Shown: piece after piece, positions 24,652-35,140 of the stretch
How positions within the stretch are numbered: the stretch's first letter is position 1
How the letters are laid out: each line of letters opens with the position of its first letter
Assembly (NCBI GenBank): GCA_019429225.1
Contig: JAHYJK010000006.1
Location: 1-54,710, forward strand
DNA: 54,710 nt
From: Anaerolineaceae bacterium
Lineage (GTDB): Bacteria > Chloroflexota > Anaerolineae > Anaerolineales > Anaerolineaceae
Direction of reading: 5' to 3'
Position numbers and translations under genes: made by a program
Notes under the pieces: model-generated
The model's input: only the letters and a program-made list of their open reading frames with translations
Told to the model about the DNA's origin: nothing
Databases searched by the model: none

Positions 24652-26539
24652 TTTTACTCCTTCTGGGTGACAAGTTGGGACACTTCCAAACAATTCCAGG
24701 ATCTTCTTTACGTAAATGGTTGAATGTCTGAGTGATACCGCAGGCATAACATTGTTCTCTACAATCACCACGCAATCGCAACGAAAGGCTGTTAAGGTAT
24801 TCTGTTTTTAGGTATGTTTTCTTTACACCAGGATGAATGTGATCCCAAGGAAAAATCTCATCAATACTTCGCTCACGGTGGACATAAAAATCGGGTTCCA
24901 GATTTGCTTCAGAAAAAGCTTGAATCCAGATATCATAATTCTTGAAATCCTGCCAGGCATCGAACTTCGCTCCATTTTTCCAGGCTGTTTCAATGACTTC
25001 AGCTAATCTTCGATCACCTCGCGACAGCCAGGCTTCCATCACTGTCTCTTTTGGATCTGTCCAATTAAATTTCAATCCAGGACCTTTGAGCTCCTCCCTA
25101 AGAAGGTTTTGTTTCTGGCGAATAGACTCTTGCTGATCGCATGCAACCCATTGAAAAGGTGTATGTGGTTTGGGAACAAAAGTAGAAACACCCGCATGAA
25201 CTTTCGCTCTTCTACCAATTGCTTTTACACCAACAGCAAGAACTTTCTTACATAAAGCGGCAATTTCAGCAACATCTTCCAACGTTTCTGATGGATGACC
25301 AATCATAAAATAAAGTTTCAATGTGTGCCAACCACGTTTGAAAATCTCGAAAGCAGTTGATAGTAACATTTCTTCTGAGATCGGCTTGTTGATTATTTTA
25401 CGCATTCTCTCTGATGCTGCTTCAGGAGCTAGCGTAAAGCCACCCTGACGAGAACCTTTAAGCTTCTCCATTAATTCCACTGAAAAAGAGTCAATCCTTA
25501 ATGAAGGCAAAGAAATGGTTAAATTTTTACCAGCGAATTTATTGCTTATCTCTTCCACCAACTCCAGAACATTCGTGTAGTCACTGGAGGACAAAGATAA
25601 AAGGGCAACTTCTTCAAATCCGGTATTTTCAAGACCCGTTTCGATCGTTTGGATGATTTCCTGAACAGTCCTCTCTCTGATGGGACGATTAATCATTCCA
25701 GCATGACAAAAGCGACATCCTCGTGTGCAACCGCGCATGATTTCAACGGCGATGCGATTATGAACCACACCAATTGAGGGAACGATAAAACGAGTGGGGG
25801 CATAAGGAAGTTTACCCATGATTCGCTTTGTCACCTTTTTGGGTACATTTTTGTTTTTGATTTTCATATTGAGGAAAGTGCCGTCCGAATTGTATTGAGG
25901 ATCATACAACGATGGGACATAAACGCCATCAATAGAAGAAATTTTCAACAATAATTCATTTTTGGAGAGGTCGTCTTTTTTCCATACCTGATATGCATTA
26001 ATGACTTCTAACAGGATTTCTTCACCTTCTCCAATCAGGAATGCATCAATAAAAGGTGCCATCGGTTCAGGATTATAGGTTGCGTGACCGCCGGCAACGA
26101 TGAGCGGAAAATATTTACCTCGATTCTCTGATCGTATTGGAATTTGGCTCAGATTCAATAGATTCAGCGTGTTTGTGTAAAGGGTTTCATATGGTAGCGT
26201 AAATCCAATAATATCAAAATCTTTTAAAGGAGATTTTGTCTCCAATGAATATAATGGAATTTCATTTTTTCTGAGTAATTCTTCCATATCCTGCCATGGT
26301 GAGTATGCTCGTTCTGCCAGGCAATCTTCCCGTTGATTAATATTTTCATACAAGATTTGCAATCCCAGATTGGATAATCCAATATCGTAAATGTCAGGAA
26401 AGACCAGGGCTATCTTTGTTGAAACTTCGCCCCAATTCTTAACAACAGAATTGTATTCACCGCCTACATACCTGCCTGGTTTTTCAACAAGGGGTAGAAT
26501 TCTTTCTAGTCGATTTAATAATGATTTTTCCTGGTTCAA
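24629..26539 (-). CDS. B12-binding-like radical SAM protein partnering DUF2344
   Basis: A 636-residue radical SAM enzyme. The N-terminal part (VFPDIYDIGLSNLGLQILY, GGHATYNPEPMAPF) resembles the B12-binding-type domain of this family. The SAM cluster motif is RGCTRGCRFCHAGMINRP, a C-X3-C-X2-C. A PEAASERMRKIINKPISE segment and LKLYFMIGHPSETLEDV follow, typical of the YgiQ/TIGR03960-like group. C-terminal cysteines occur in GDCREQCYACGITQTF. The substrate is unknown. It is the upstream member of an overlapping pair with DUF2344. Confidence 0.9.
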   Translation of the reverse strand: MNQEKSLLNRLERILPLVEKPGRYVGGEYNSVVKNWGEVSTKIALVFPDIYDIGLSNLGLQILYENINQREDCLAERAYSPWQDMEELLRKNEIPLYSLETKSPLKDFDIIGFTLPYETLYTNTLNLLNLSQIPIRSENRGKYFPLIVAGGHATYNPEPMAPFIDAFLIGEGEEILLEVINAYQVWKKDDLSKNELLLKISSIDGVYVPSLYDPQYNSDGTFLNMKIKNKNVPKKVTKRIMGKLPYAPTRFIVPSIGVVHNRIAVEIMRGCTRGCRFCHAGMINRPIRERTVQEIIQTIETGLENTGFEEVALLSLSSSDYTNVLELVEEISNKFAGKNLTISLPSLRIDSFSVELMEKLKGSRQGGFTLAPEAASERMRKIINKPISEEMLLSTAFEIFKRGWHTLKLYFMIGHPSETLEDVAEIAALCKKVLAVGVKAIGRRAKVHAGVSTFVPKPHTPFQWVACDQQESIRQKQNLLREELKGPGLKFNWTDPKETVMEAWLSRGDRRLAEVIETAWKNGAKFDAWQDFKNYDIWIQAFSEANLEPDFYVHRERSIDEIFPWDHIHPGVKKTYLKTEYLNSLSLRLRGDCREQCYACGITQTFNHLRKEDPGIVWKCPNLSPRRSKNELSIPN

Positions 26540-26601
26540 ATCTTCTCCTACAATGATTCATTGACAATGCAATTTCCCAATTGTACTTGAAAATGAAACC
26601 A

Positions 26602-27393
26602 TTACAGAATTCCTTTTACCATTCCTCCATCAACTGAAAGCATTGTACCTGTCAGATAAGATGCTCTTGGGGATACGAGAAAGGCTGCAACATTCGCGAA
26701 TTCTTCTGGTTCTGCCATCCTGCCTAATGGGCTTTCAGAAGATTGTTTCGCAATTTCTTCCTCTACCGAAGAATTATTTATTTGAGCACGGTTTTCCATT
26801 AATGTTTTTACTCTTTCAGTTTTTGTCCATCCTGGCAAGATCGAGTTAAATCGAATACCATCTTTTCCTAATTCCAAGGCTAAAGTTTTTGTGAGTCCAA
26901 TTGTTGCCGCCCGTATTGAATTGGATAATATCAGGTTTGGAATTGGTTGTTTTACAGAATATGATGTGACCGTCAGTACATTACCTTGTGCAGATAATCT
27001 CAGTAAAGGTAACATTGAACGAATCAGTCTCACATGACTGAGAAATGATAATTCAAAGGCGTTATGCCAGGATTCATCATTAATTGATTCAAACGCTCCA
27101 GGTGCTGGCCCCCCTGAATTGGTGATGAGCACATCTAATGTACCAAATTTTGATTTTATAAATTCAAATAATTTAGAAGAGAAATTAACATTCGTTACAT
27201 CACCTGCAAATGGAATAACTGAACCATTTGTATTTTGGATTAATTTCTCTGCTGCCTTACCAAGTTTATCCTGATTGCGCCCATTGATTATTACAACTGC
27301 TTTTTCATTTAACAAAGTTTCAGCGATTGCATAACCAAGTCCTTGACTGGATCCTGCAATAAAAATTATCTTACCTGCTAACAGTAAATCCAT
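26602..27393 (-). CDS. SDR family oxidoreductase
   Basis: A 263-residue short-chain dehydrogenase/reductase with GSSQGLGYAIAETLL cofactor motif, INGRNQDKLG, ITNSGGPAPGAFE, catalytic Ser in VTSYSVKQP, and AFLVSPRASYLTGTMLSVDGG at the C-terminus. The usual YxxxK is replaced around NLILSNSIRAATIG, where Ser-Ile-Arg occupies the expected positions, so the catalytic Tyr/Lys are not evident; this also occurs in a known subgroup with SNxxRA. I chose the ATG at 27393, with GAGGAG seven bases upstream, rather than the ATG at 27408 that overlaps the DUF503 stop. Substrate unknown. Confidence 0.88.
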   Translation of the reverse strand: MDLLLAGKIIFIAGSSQGLGYAIAETLLNEKAVVIINGRNQDKLGKAAEKLIQNTNGSVIPFAGDVTNVNFSSKLFEFIKSKFGTLDVLITNSGGPAPGAFESINDESWHNAFELSFLSHVRLIRSMLPLLRLSAQGNVLTVTSYSVKQPIPNLILSNSIRAATIGLTKTLALELGKDGIRFNSILPGWTKTERVKTLMENRAQINNSSVEEEIAKQSSESPLGRMAEPEEFANVAAFLVSPRASYLTGTMLSVDGGMVKGIL

Positions 27394-27404
27394 GCTTTTT
27401 CTCC

Positions 27405-27689
27405 TCATAACTTTTCTTTGGATATTATTGTTACGCGAATTTCTGGATATGAAGATTCTACAAATTCGATGATATTTTCAATCATTGAATCGAAAATCCT
27501 ACCATTTTGAGCAACAATTGCCATCCCTAATTTTGCAGATTTCCATACATCATTGAAGTCAATTTCTGATATGGATACATTATATTTTTTAGATATCCTT
27601 GAAGTAATCGAAGTTAAAATTCTTCGTTTATCTTTAAGGTTTTGAGCAAAAGGTAGATCAACTTTAATTTCAATATAACAAAGAGCCAT
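27405..27689 (-). CDS. DUF503 family protein (YlxP-like)
   Basis: A 94-residue protein with the family pattern IEIKVDLPFAQNLKDKRRIL, RISKKYNVSISEIDFND and LGMAIVAQNGRIFDSMI. DUF503 proteins (YlxP in Bacillus) are small ferredoxin-fold proteins, usually found near infB/rbfA and implicated in ribosome-related functions; here the neighbours differ. It is the first gene of a two-gene unit with the SDR and divergent from folC. Confidence 0.88.
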   Translation of the reverse strand: MALCYIEIKVDLPFAQNLKDKRRILTSITSRISKKYNVSISEIDFNDVWKSAKLGMAIVAQNGRIFDSMIENIIEFVESSYPEIRVTIISKEKL

Positions 27690-27731
27690 GTCATTTCATT
27701 GGATGATCAATCAGGATTAATTAAATTGTAC

Positions 27732-27760
27732 TTGCATAATTAAATTGCGTTTAGTAGAAT
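27732..27760 (+). promoter_or_regulatory. Candidate promoter of folC-lon
   Basis: TTGCAT (27732-27737) and TAGAAT (27755-27760) with a 17-base spacer lie 30 bases before the folC ATG in a divergent gap. Confidence 0.5.
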
Positions 27761-27790
27761 TCAACTCTACCTTTTATTGTGGGAGTATCA

Positions 27791-29176
27791 ATGGATATCG
27801 AAACGAAATATCAAGAAGCGCTAGATTATTTATACACATTTATTGATTACAGCATGACCAGGAACATGCGCTACACCGAAGATAAGTTTAATTTGGATAG
27901 AATGCATAAATTTATGGAATTATTTGATAATCCCCACAAAAAATATCCTGTGATTCATGTTGCCGGAACGAAAGGGAAAGGATCTACATCTGCACTCATT
28001 GCCCATGCGTTATATGAACAAGGTTATAAAGTTGGTTTTTACACATCTCCCCATTTGCATGACTTTTGTGAAAGAATTCAGGTCGATTTTATCCCTTTGA
28101 AGCATGAAGAAATGGTTGCAATCGTTGACGACATGCGATCAAAAATTCCATTGGTTGCTGAAATAACTACTTTTGAATTGATGACTGCCATGGCGTTTAT
28201 CTATTTTATGAATAAGCGTGTTGACTATGCCGTAATTGAAGTTGGTTTAGGTGGGAGACTGGATGCTACGAACGTAGTTTCTCCGTTAGTTTCTGTCATT
28301 ACATCCTTATCTTTAGATCATATCAATGTCCTGGGTGATACTCTGGCAAAAATTGCATACGAAAAAGGTGGAATTATAAAGAATAATACGCCAGTGGTAG
28401 TTGCTCCTCAAAAAGATGAAGCAATTCTGGTCCTCAATAAAATCGCGGAAGAACGAAATTCGCCATTGATCCAGGTTGGGAAAGATTACTTATATGCGCA
28501 AGCAGCTAAATCTCTCAGTGGACAAAATTTCTTTGTGTGGCCTAAGGAAGATCAAATCGCAGTGAATGCATTTATCGAAAGTGCTGGACGAGAGGATTGG
28601 GAACCAACCAAGTTTCATATACCTCTCCTGGGTTTTCATCAGGTTCAAAATGCAGCCACGGCCTTTACATCATTGACAGTTCTCAGGCAAAATGGTTTAA
28701 AGATTTCAGATGATAGCATTCGAAAGGGGTTTGCCAATGTAATTTGGCCTGGTAGATTTGAAGTAATAAATCGACGACCTTTAATCGTCATAGACTCTGC
28801 CCACAATCGAGAATCGGCTTTACGATTAAGAAATGCAGTTGATGATTATTTCCCAGGTATCCCAGTCGTTTTAGTTTTTGGTGCTTCAGAAGACAAAGAT
28901 ATTGATGGAATGTTGGTCGAGCTTCTACCAAGAGTTAAGATCGTGATTACCACCAAATCCATCCACCCGAGAGCAATATCTCCTGAGGATCTTATAATTA
29001 AAGTAAATCAGATGGGAGTTCGGGCAATTCCTACGCAATCTCTTGAAGAGGCATTTGACCAGGCGCTTAAACTGGCTGGAAAAGAAAATCTCATTTTGGT
29101 GGCTGGAAGTATTTTTGTCGCTGGTGGAATGAGAGATATTTGGTTTGATTTACAAAAAAATAGAGATGAAAGGTAA
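27791..29176 (+). CDS. folC: Folylpolyglutamate/dihydrofolate synthase
   Basis: A Mur-ligase-like enzyme that adds glutamate to folates, and in many bacteria to dihydropteroate. Visible motifs are the P-loop VAGTKGKGSTSALI, GFYTSPHLHDFCERIQV, VIEVGLGGRLDATNVV, SLDHINVLGDTLAKIAYEKG and, in the C-terminal domain, VIDSAHNRESA and VLVFGASEDKD. 461 residues. The ATG at 27791 is preceded by GGGAG; a GTG four codons upstream is less well placed. lon begins three bases after its stop. Confidence 0.93.
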   Translation: MDIETKYQEALDYLYTFIDYSMTRNMRYTEDKFNLDRMHKFMELFDNPHKKYPVIHVAGTKGKGSTSALIAHALYEQGYKVGFYTSPHLHDFCERIQVDFIPLKHEEMVAIVDDMRSKIPLVAEITTFELMTAMAFIYFMNKRVDYAVIEVGLGGRLDATNVVSPLVSVITSLSLDHINVLGDTLAKIAYEKGGIIKNNTPVVVAPQKDEAILVLNKIAEERNSPLIQVGKDYLYAQAAKSLSGQNFFVWPKEDQIAVNAFIESAGREDWEPTKFHIPLLGFHQVQNAATAFTSLTVLRQNGLKISDDSIRKGFANVIWPGRFEVINRRPLIVIDSAHNRESALRLRNAVDDYFPGIPVVLVFGASEDKDIDGMLVELLPRVKIVITTKSIHPRAISPEDLIIKVNQMGVRAIPTQSLEEAFDQALKLAGKENLILVAGSIFVAGGMRDIWFDLQKNRDER

Positions 29177-29179
29177 CCA

Positions 29180-31645
29180 ATGACGAATGAGAATTGGTTT
29201 TTAGATAATCAAGACGATTTTGATATTCCTTATAAATATAGATCTGATGAGTTTTATCAATTTCCAAATTTTGAAGCGGACGAAAAAGGTGAATTTGAGT
29301 GTGCTGCGATAATTGTCCGAGATTTAATTGTCTTTCCACGCATGATGACGCCAATATTGATTGATGCTGGACTTAATTACAGTGCTATTCAATCTGCACT
29401 TAAGAAATTTGAAACGCTGGTTGCGATTTATGTTGTTGACCATGAGAATCAACCGGAAGAGAATTTTGATTTTTTACCTATAGGTACTGAAATATCGGTG
29501 GGAAAAATAATGTCACTTCCAGAAGGTGATTACTCTGCTTTGATTCAAGGGAGAAGGCGAGTGGAAATTCTGGCAGTTATACAGGAAGATCCACATATCA
29601 AAGTGCGAGTTCGTATCATAAATGAAAAAGTAACGAATGATCGTCATATAAAAGCTTTGATGCGTATCAGTAAAGATTTATTTATCAAATGTGTACATTT
29701 AGATAAAAGCTTATCGGATGAAGCACAATTACTTGCCACGAATATACAGGATCCTTCCTGGCTAACAGATATGATCTCTTCAGCAATCAATATCAGCCCA
29801 CTGGATCGACGAAAATTAATTATTGAAGTTAACCCGAGAGAAAGATTGAAATTGTTGAATGGAATTCTAGCGCAGGAATTGGATGTGTTGGAATTGGAAG
29901 ACGAAATTCAAGCAAAGATCCAAAACGAAGTTGACAAAACTCAAAGAGAATATTATTTGCGGGAGCAGTTGAAGGCAATTCAGGCTGAATTAGGTGAAAG
30001 TGATCTATTTATCAATGAGCTCTCTGAATTAAGGGAGAAAGTAAAAAACAAACAGTTACCTGATGATGCAAAATTCGTTGTGAACAAAGAAATTGATCGC
30101 CTTGTTCAAATGCCTCCAATGTCACCGGAAACGGGAATCATTCGCAGTTATATTGATTGGATTCTGGATTTACCATGGTATGAATCCACTGAAGATAATC
30201 TTGATGTGCAACATGCAAACCAGGTGTTAGAAAAAAATCATTACGGTCTGGGAAAAGTGAAAGATAGGATACTTGAATTCATCGCAGTTCAAAAATTGAA
30301 ACCACAGGACACCAAACAACCCATATTGTGTTTTGTTGGATCTCCTGGAACGGGAAAAACATCATTGGGTCGATCAATATCTGAGGCATTGGGAAAGAAA
30401 TTCGTCCGGGTTTCATTGGGTGGTGTGCGAGATGAAGCAGAAATCCGAGGGCATCGAAGAACTTATATTGGCGCTTTGCCCGGCCGGATCCTGCAGACTA
30501 TGAAAAAAGCTGGAACGATCAACCCTTTATTCATGCTGGATGAAATTGATAAATTAGGGTCTGATTTCAGAGGGGATCCTTCTGCAGCGTTATTAGAAGT
30601 ATTGGATCCAGAACAAAATAAAGAATATTCAGACCATTATCTCGAACTTGATTATGATTTATCCAAAGTTTTGTTTATAACAACAGCAAATACCACACTC
30701 TCAATTCCATCAGCATTGTTGGATAGAATGGAAGTGATTGAATTTTCAAGTTATATTGAAGATGAAAAAGTGATGATTTCCAAACAGTTCTTGATCCCCA
30801 GACAATTGCATGAAACAGGTATTGAGGACCTAAATTTGCAGTTTCCTGAAGGATCCATTCGTCAAATCATTAGAAATTATACGTACGAAGCTGGTGTGAG
30901 AAATCTTGAGCGCGAGATAGGTCGAATTTGCAGGAAAATTGCTCGATTAAAAACAGAAGGGAAAACCTTCCCAACAAAAATTGAATCTCACCACATTGAA
31001 AGATTTTTAGGACCACAACAAATATTCGATTTGGAAGCTGAGCATGAAGATGAAATAGGTGTTGCAACAGCGATGGCATGGACTGAAAGTGGCGGGGATA
31101 TTATGCCAGTGGAGGTATTAATTGTTGATGGCAAAGGCAATCTTCAAATCACAGGTCAAATAGGCGAGGTCATGCAGGAATCTGCTCAAGCTGCATTATC
31201 CTATATGAAATCCAAAGCTGATTTGTTAGGTGTGGAGGTGGATTTATTTGAAAATGTTGATGTTCATATCCATATTCCAGAAGGCGGAATTCCAAAGGAT
31301 GGACCGAGTGCAGGCATAACAATCGCGAGTGCACTCATTTCGGCTTTCACGAATCGAAAAGTTCGAAAAGATGTTGCATTAACTGGAGAAATTACGCTTC
31401 GGGGAAGGATTCTTCCAGTCGGTGGCATCAGAGAAAAAATTCTGGCTGCTCATCGTGCTGGTATTACAAAAATCTTTATTCCTGTGAAAAATGAAAAGGA
31501 TCTTGTTGATTTATCCAAAAAAGTTCGAAAACAATTAGATATCGTCCTTGTAAAACATATGGATGATGTTATTGAAGAAGTGCTTTTACCTGCAGATCCA
31601 AAAATTGTAAAGGAAAAACCTGCCAAGAAGCAAAAAGATAATTAA
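29180..31645 (+). CDS. lon: ATP-dependent protease Lon
   Basis: Lon degrades misfolded and regulatory proteins in the cytoplasm. The 821-residue protein has the N-terminal substrate domain ([33 protein letters not shown]), the coiled segment [18 protein letters not shown], the AAA+ module with Walker [12 protein letters not shown], Walker [10 protein letters not shown] and the [13 protein letters not shown] loop, and the protease domain with the Ser-Lys dyad in [15 protein letters not shown] and [13 protein letters not shown]. An extra acidic N-terminal 30 residues precede the usual start. A weak AAAGG precedes the ATG. Convergent with the coiled-coil gene. Confidence 0.98.
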   Translation: MTNENWFLDNQDDFDIPYKYRSDEFYQFPNFEADEKGEFECAAIIVRDLIVFPRMMTPILIDAGLNYSAIQSALKKFETLVAIYVVDHENQPEENFDFLPIGTEISVGKIMSLPEGDYSALIQGRRRVEILAVIQEDPHIKVRVRIINEKVTNDRHIKALMRISKDLFIKCVHLDKSLSDEAQLLATNIQDPSWLTDMISSAINISPLDRRKLIIEVNPRERLKLLNGILAQELDVLELEDEIQAKIQNEVDKTQREYYLREQLKAIQAELGESDLFINELSELREKVKNKQLPDDAKFVVNKEIDRLVQMPPMSPETGIIRSYIDWILDLPWYESTEDNLDVQHANQVLEKNHYGLGKVKDRILEFIAVQKLKPQDTKQPILCFVGSPGTGKTSLGRSISEALGKKFVRVSLGGVRDEAEIRGHRRTYIGALPGRILQTMKKAGTINPLFMLDEIDKLGSDFRGDPSAALLEVLDPEQNKEYSDHYLELDYDLSKVLFITTANTTLSIPSALLDRMEVIEFSSYIEDEKVMISKQFLIPRQLHETGIEDLNLQFPEGSIRQIIRNYTYEAGVRNLEREIGRICRKIARLKTEGKTFPTKIESHHIERFLGPQQIFDLEAEHEDEIGVATAMAWTESGGDIMPVEVLIVDGKGNLQITGQIGEVMQESAQAALSYMKSKADLLGVEVDLFENVDVHIHIPEGGIPKDGPSAGITIASALISAFTNRKVRKDVALTGEITLRGRILPVGGIREKILAAHRAGITKIFIPVKNEKDLVDLSKKVRKQLDIVLVKHMDDVIEEVLLPADPKIVKEKPAKKQKDN

Positions 31646-31648
31646 TCT

Positions 31649-32110
31649 CTACACCGTTGGTGGTTTTGAGATATTTTGCAGGGCTTTGATGCCATTTTTG
31701 ACCTGGACTAGCAATACTTCTAATTCTTTCTCTAAATCAGAAAGTGAAGTAATGATGTATTGGTCAGCTTCAATTCTATTGATTTCACTTTCCTGTTTTG
31801 CCTGTTCAATAATTTGGTTCGCCCGAACTTGAGCACTTTGAATAATTGCATCTTTTTCTACCAACTGGCTGGCTTTTTCTCTGGCTAATTGCAGGGTACG
31901 ATTTGCCTCTTCCTGTCCTTGAGCAATAAGCCGGTCTCGTTGGGCTAACAATTGTTGCGCTTTTTTTATCTCTTCAGGAATAGAAACACGCATTTGATCA
32001 ATTATGCTTAACATTTTATCTTCATCAACAACAACCTTGCGCATCATAGGCAATGGACGGCTCTCGTTGAATAGTTCTTCCAGGCGGTCTACCAGATGTA
32101 AAATGTCCAT
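31649..32110 (-). CDS. Coiled-coil protein, DivIVA-like or ATPase-subunit-like, function unknown
   Basis: A 153-residue, highly helical protein. MDILHLVDRLEELFNESRPL is followed by MLSIIDQMRVSIPEEIKKA and a long heptad-rich region (about 45-135) rich in Gln, Glu and Ala. The start pattern is reminiscent of DivIVA-type or V-ATPase H-like annotations common in Chloroflexota, but there is no diagnostic motif. I chose the ATG at 32110, with GGAGG four bases upstream. It follows coaD in the asp23-fakA-degV-recG-coaD operon, so co-regulation with cell-envelope/lipid genes is possible. Confidence 0.8.
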   Translation of the reverse strand: MDILHLVDRLEELFNESRPLPMMRKVVVDEDKMLSIIDQMRVSIPEEIKKAQQLLAQRDRLIAQGQEEANRTLQLAREKASQLVEKDAIIQSAQVRANQIIEQAKQESEINRIEADQYIITSLSDLEKELEVLLVQVKNGIKALQNISKPPTV

Positions 32111-32150
32111 AAATCCTCCAAGCAACATAAAATCTAATAATCAATAATAA

Positions 32151-32675
32151 TTAATCGCGCAAATCAGTTTGCTGAACGACGTTTTGGTCTTTTCCTAATT
32201 CGAGAAAACGTCTGTCCAATGCTTCTTTTACAATTTTTGGTACCATGCGAGAAAAATCTCCACCTAAAGAGGCAATTTCTCGCACGGTTGATGATGATAA
32301 AAAGGTGTATTTTTCGTTCGTTATGAGCGCAGCGACTTCAATGCCCGGGTCAAGGTGTTTATTGGCCAATGCCATCCGGAATTCATGTTCAAAGTCGGAT
32401 ATTACTCTTAAACCACGGACAATTACTTTAGCATCAATTTCTCTGGCATATGCAACCGTTAATCCACTGTAGCCAACTACTTTAATATTTTCAATATCAA
32501 TTAAAGATTGTTTCGTGAGAAAAATCCTTTCTTCTGGTGAAAAGAGCAGATTTTTCAATGGTCGATCATAAACAGCAACAACCAACTCGTCAAATATTTT
32601 TGATGCTCTTGTTGCGATGTCAATGTGTCCACAGTGTATAGGATCAAAAGTACCAGGAAATATAGCTCTTACCAT
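32151..32675 (-). CDS. coaD: Phosphopantetheine adenylyltransferase
   Basis: CoaD catalyses the penultimate step of coenzyme A synthesis, adenylylating 4'-phosphopantetheine. The nucleotidyltransferase signature is GTFDPIHCGHIDIATRA (T/HxGH). Also seen are VVAVYDRPLKN, VRGLRVISDFEHEFRMA and the YTFLSSSTVREIASLGGD segment containing the second catalytic motif. The 174-residue length is slightly above the usual 160. It starts two bases after recG's stop region, so it is translated from the recG operon. Confidence 0.97.
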   Translation of the reverse strand: MVRAIFPGTFDPIHCGHIDIATRASKIFDELVVAVYDRPLKNLLFSPEERIFLTKQSLIDIENIKVVGYSGLTVAYAREIDAKVIVRGLRVISDFEHEFRMALANKHLDPGIEVAALITNEKYTFLSSSTVREIASLGGDFSRMVPKIVKEALDRRFLELGKDQNVVQQTDLRD

Positions 32676-32677
32676 GT

Positions 32678-35128
32678 TCAGTTTTTTTCTCCAATCATTT
32701 TCTGCCAGTATTCTGACGTTATTATCTTATATAAGTGGCTATCTTCATTAATAAACTCAGGGTCTTTTTCTAAAACTTCTTTCGCTAATGATCTTGCTTT
32801 TTCTATTAGTTTAACATTCATTATATTTGAAAAACGTATTTCTTTATAGCCAGATTGTCGAATACCTATAAAATCTCCTGGACCTCTTTGAGACAAATCA
32901 ATTTCAGCCAGTTTAAACCCATCATTTGTTGCAGCCATCGCTTTAAGTCGTTCATTTTCGATTGCATCTTCCGTTTCAGGTATTAATAAACAGTAAGATT
33001 GTTGATTACCTCTACCAACCCTTCCACGTAATTGATGAAGTTGAGATAATCCAAATCGATTAGCTCCTTCAATCATCATTATTGCTGCGTTTGGCACATC
33101 TACTCCAACCTCAATCACAGTCGTTGTTACAAGAATCTTGTATGTACCTTTACGAAAGTTCAGCATAACTTTTTCTTTTTCATCTGATTTTAATTTTCCG
33201 TGTAATAATCCAATGGAAAGATCAGGAAAAACTTCTTTTTTCAAGCGCTTGTATTCATTTACCGCTGCATTCGGACTGGTTAATTCCTCGTCATCCGATT
33301 CGACCAGCGGGTAAACAATAAACGCCTGAGATCCTTCATTGACAAGTTTACGAATTAACGTAAATGCATCTGATCTTTTTTGTGGATTGACGATAAGGGT
33401 TTTAATGTCTTTCCTTCCTGGTGGAATTTCATCTATGATTGATAAATCCAGGTCACCAAAAATGGTTAATGCAAGCGTTCGTGGAATAGGCGTGGCTGTC
33501 ATCACAAGGAGATGTGATGATGAACCTTTGGATCTGATTTTTTTCCTTTGCATGACACCAAAGCGATGTTGTTCATCTATTACAATGAATTCCAAATTTT
33601 TAAATTCGACTGGCTCTTCAATCAGGGCATGAGTGCCTACAGCCACTTTAATTAATCCAGATTTTAGATTTCCCTTGATAATATTTTTTTCTTTTTCAGA
33701 AGTATCACCTGATAGATAACAAATTTCGTCCTGGGAAATAATGTTGTTGGCAAGAAGAAATGAGCGAATATTTGTGTATAGTTGTTCAGCAAGAATGCCT
33801 GTTGGTGCCATTACTGCTGATTGAAAACCATTTTTGATGGTTCCAGCAATAATAATGGCAGCAACAATTGTCTTTCCAGACCCCACATCTCCCTGAACAA
33901 GGCGGCTCATTGGAATACCTGATGCTAAATCTAACTGGATCTCAGATATACATTTTTTTTGTGCGTAGGTTAAGGAATATGGCAAATTATCGATCAGTTG
34001 AGACATTAATTTGTCATCAAAAATAATTTTTTTTGCATCAACATTTTGCCAGTTTTTCTTCTGTTGAAGCATAGCCAGGTGTAAAAAGAAGGTATCTTGA
34101 AAAGAAAAGCGTTCTTCTGACAATCTTTTTAGTTCAACATTCTCAGGGAAATGAATATTTTTTAATGCTGTTGGGAGATCTACTATATTTGCTCTGGACA
34201 AGAATTCGGAACTAAAAAAATCAGATAATTTTGGGACCCATAAACTAATTTGATTTGAGATTGTTTCTCTTAACCATTTTTGGGTGATATTTTTAGTCAA
34301 TGGATAATAAGGAAAAAGGCGGTTTAGAGATACACCGCCCCGTTCTAATTGGACCCATTCAGGATTAGTAAGCGCATATCTCCCCATGTACATGTCAACT
34401 TTACCGGAAACCATTATTCTGATGCCAGCTTTAATAGATTTTTCGAGAAAAGGCTGATTGAAAAAGGTAATCCGCAGACTTCCTGTATCATCTTCCACAA
34501 TAACTTCTGTAATTTTTTGTTTTCCACCCTTTATATTTCTGGTGTGAATACTTTTTACGTTAGCTGCTACTGATACTTTTTCAGAAAACTTTAGTTGGTT
34601 TATTGTTATGAGATTACTAAAATCTTCGTGTTTTCTAGGAAAAAAATAAATTAAATCCTTAATGGTTGAAATACCCAATTTGGAAAGCGCTTCCGCTCGA
34701 AATTTTCCGATACCAGGAATTTTAATGACAGAATTCGATAATGCTTTTTCTAAATCAAACAAATTTTGATTAGAGAATTCATTTTTTGTTCCTTTTACAT
34801 CATTATTATTTTTCTCAAGTAAATCATTTTTTGAATCGAAAAATTCGGCGTATTTTGTATTCGGACATAATATCAAGTTATCTGAAACCTCTAAGATTTC
34901 AAAGATCGTTTTTATTGCTTCTTTTCTACCTGTTTTTTCCAATAGAGCATAATTTGCCAAAATTTTACAAATCTCGTTGATTAGATCTGAAGGAACCCCT
35001 TGAATGAGTGCCTCTTTTTTCCACCCTGTACAAATCTTCTCAAATCCACCAAAAACCGAACGATTATCAAATTGACGATCGATTTCTAAAAGCAAGAATT
35101 TAGTTAATTTTTCAATAGATGCATACAT
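32678..35128 (-). CDS. recG: ATP-dependent DNA helicase RecG
   Basis: RecG remodels stalled forks and Holliday junctions. It carries an OB/wedge domain (ADTG-like part VAANVKSIHTRNIKGGKQ, IRITFFNQPFLEKSI shortened here to ITFFNQPFL), Walker A VQGDVGSGKTIVAAI, a DEQH box IDEQHRFGVMQR, MTATPIPRTLALT, and the helicase C-terminal motifs TTVIEVGVDVPNA and QLRGRVGRG. At 816 residues it is longer than the E. coli protein (about 690): the first ~130 residues form an extra N-terminal helical region plus a helix-hairpin-helix-like IPGIGKFRAEALSKLGI segment. It lies between degV and coaD. Confidence 0.96.
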   Translation of the reverse strand: MYASIEKLTKFLLLEIDRQFDNRSVFGGFEKICTGWKKEALIQGVPSDLINEICKILANYALLEKTGRKEAIKTIFEILEVSDNLILCPNTKYAEFFDSKNDLLEKNNNDVKGTKNEFSNQNLFDLEKALSNSVIKIPGIGKFRAEALSKLGISTIKDLIYFFPRKHEDFSNLITINQLKFSEKVSVAANVKSIHTRNIKGGKQKITEVIVEDDTGSLRITFFNQPFLEKSIKAGIRIMVSGKVDMYMGRYALTNPEWVQLERGGVSLNRLFPYYPLTKNITQKWLRETISNQISLWVPKLSDFFSSEFLSRANIVDLPTALKNIHFPENVELKRLSEERFSFQDTFFLHLAMLQQKKNWQNVDAKKIIFDDKLMSQLIDNLPYSLTYAQKKCISEIQLDLASGIPMSRLVQGDVGSGKTIVAAIIIAGTIKNGFQSAVMAPTGILAEQLYTNIRSFLLANNIISQDEICYLSGDTSEKEKNIIKGNLKSGLIKVAVGTHALIEEPVEFKNLEFIVIDEQHRFGVMQRKKIRSKGSSSHLLVMTATPIPRTLALTIFGDLDLSIIDEIPPGRKDIKTLIVNPQKRSDAFTLIRKLVNEGSQAFIVYPLVESDDEELTSPNAAVNEYKRLKKEVFPDLSIGLLHGKLKSDEKEKVMLNFRKGTYKILVTTTVIEVGVDVPNAAIMMIEGANRFGLSQLHQLRGRVGRGNQQSYCLLIPETEDAIENERLKAMAATNDGFKLAEIDLSQRGPGDFIGIRQSGYKEIRFSNIMNVKLIEKARSLAKEVLEKDPEFINEDSHLYKIITSEYWQKMIGEKN

Positions 35129-35140
35129 TTACACGAGTTG

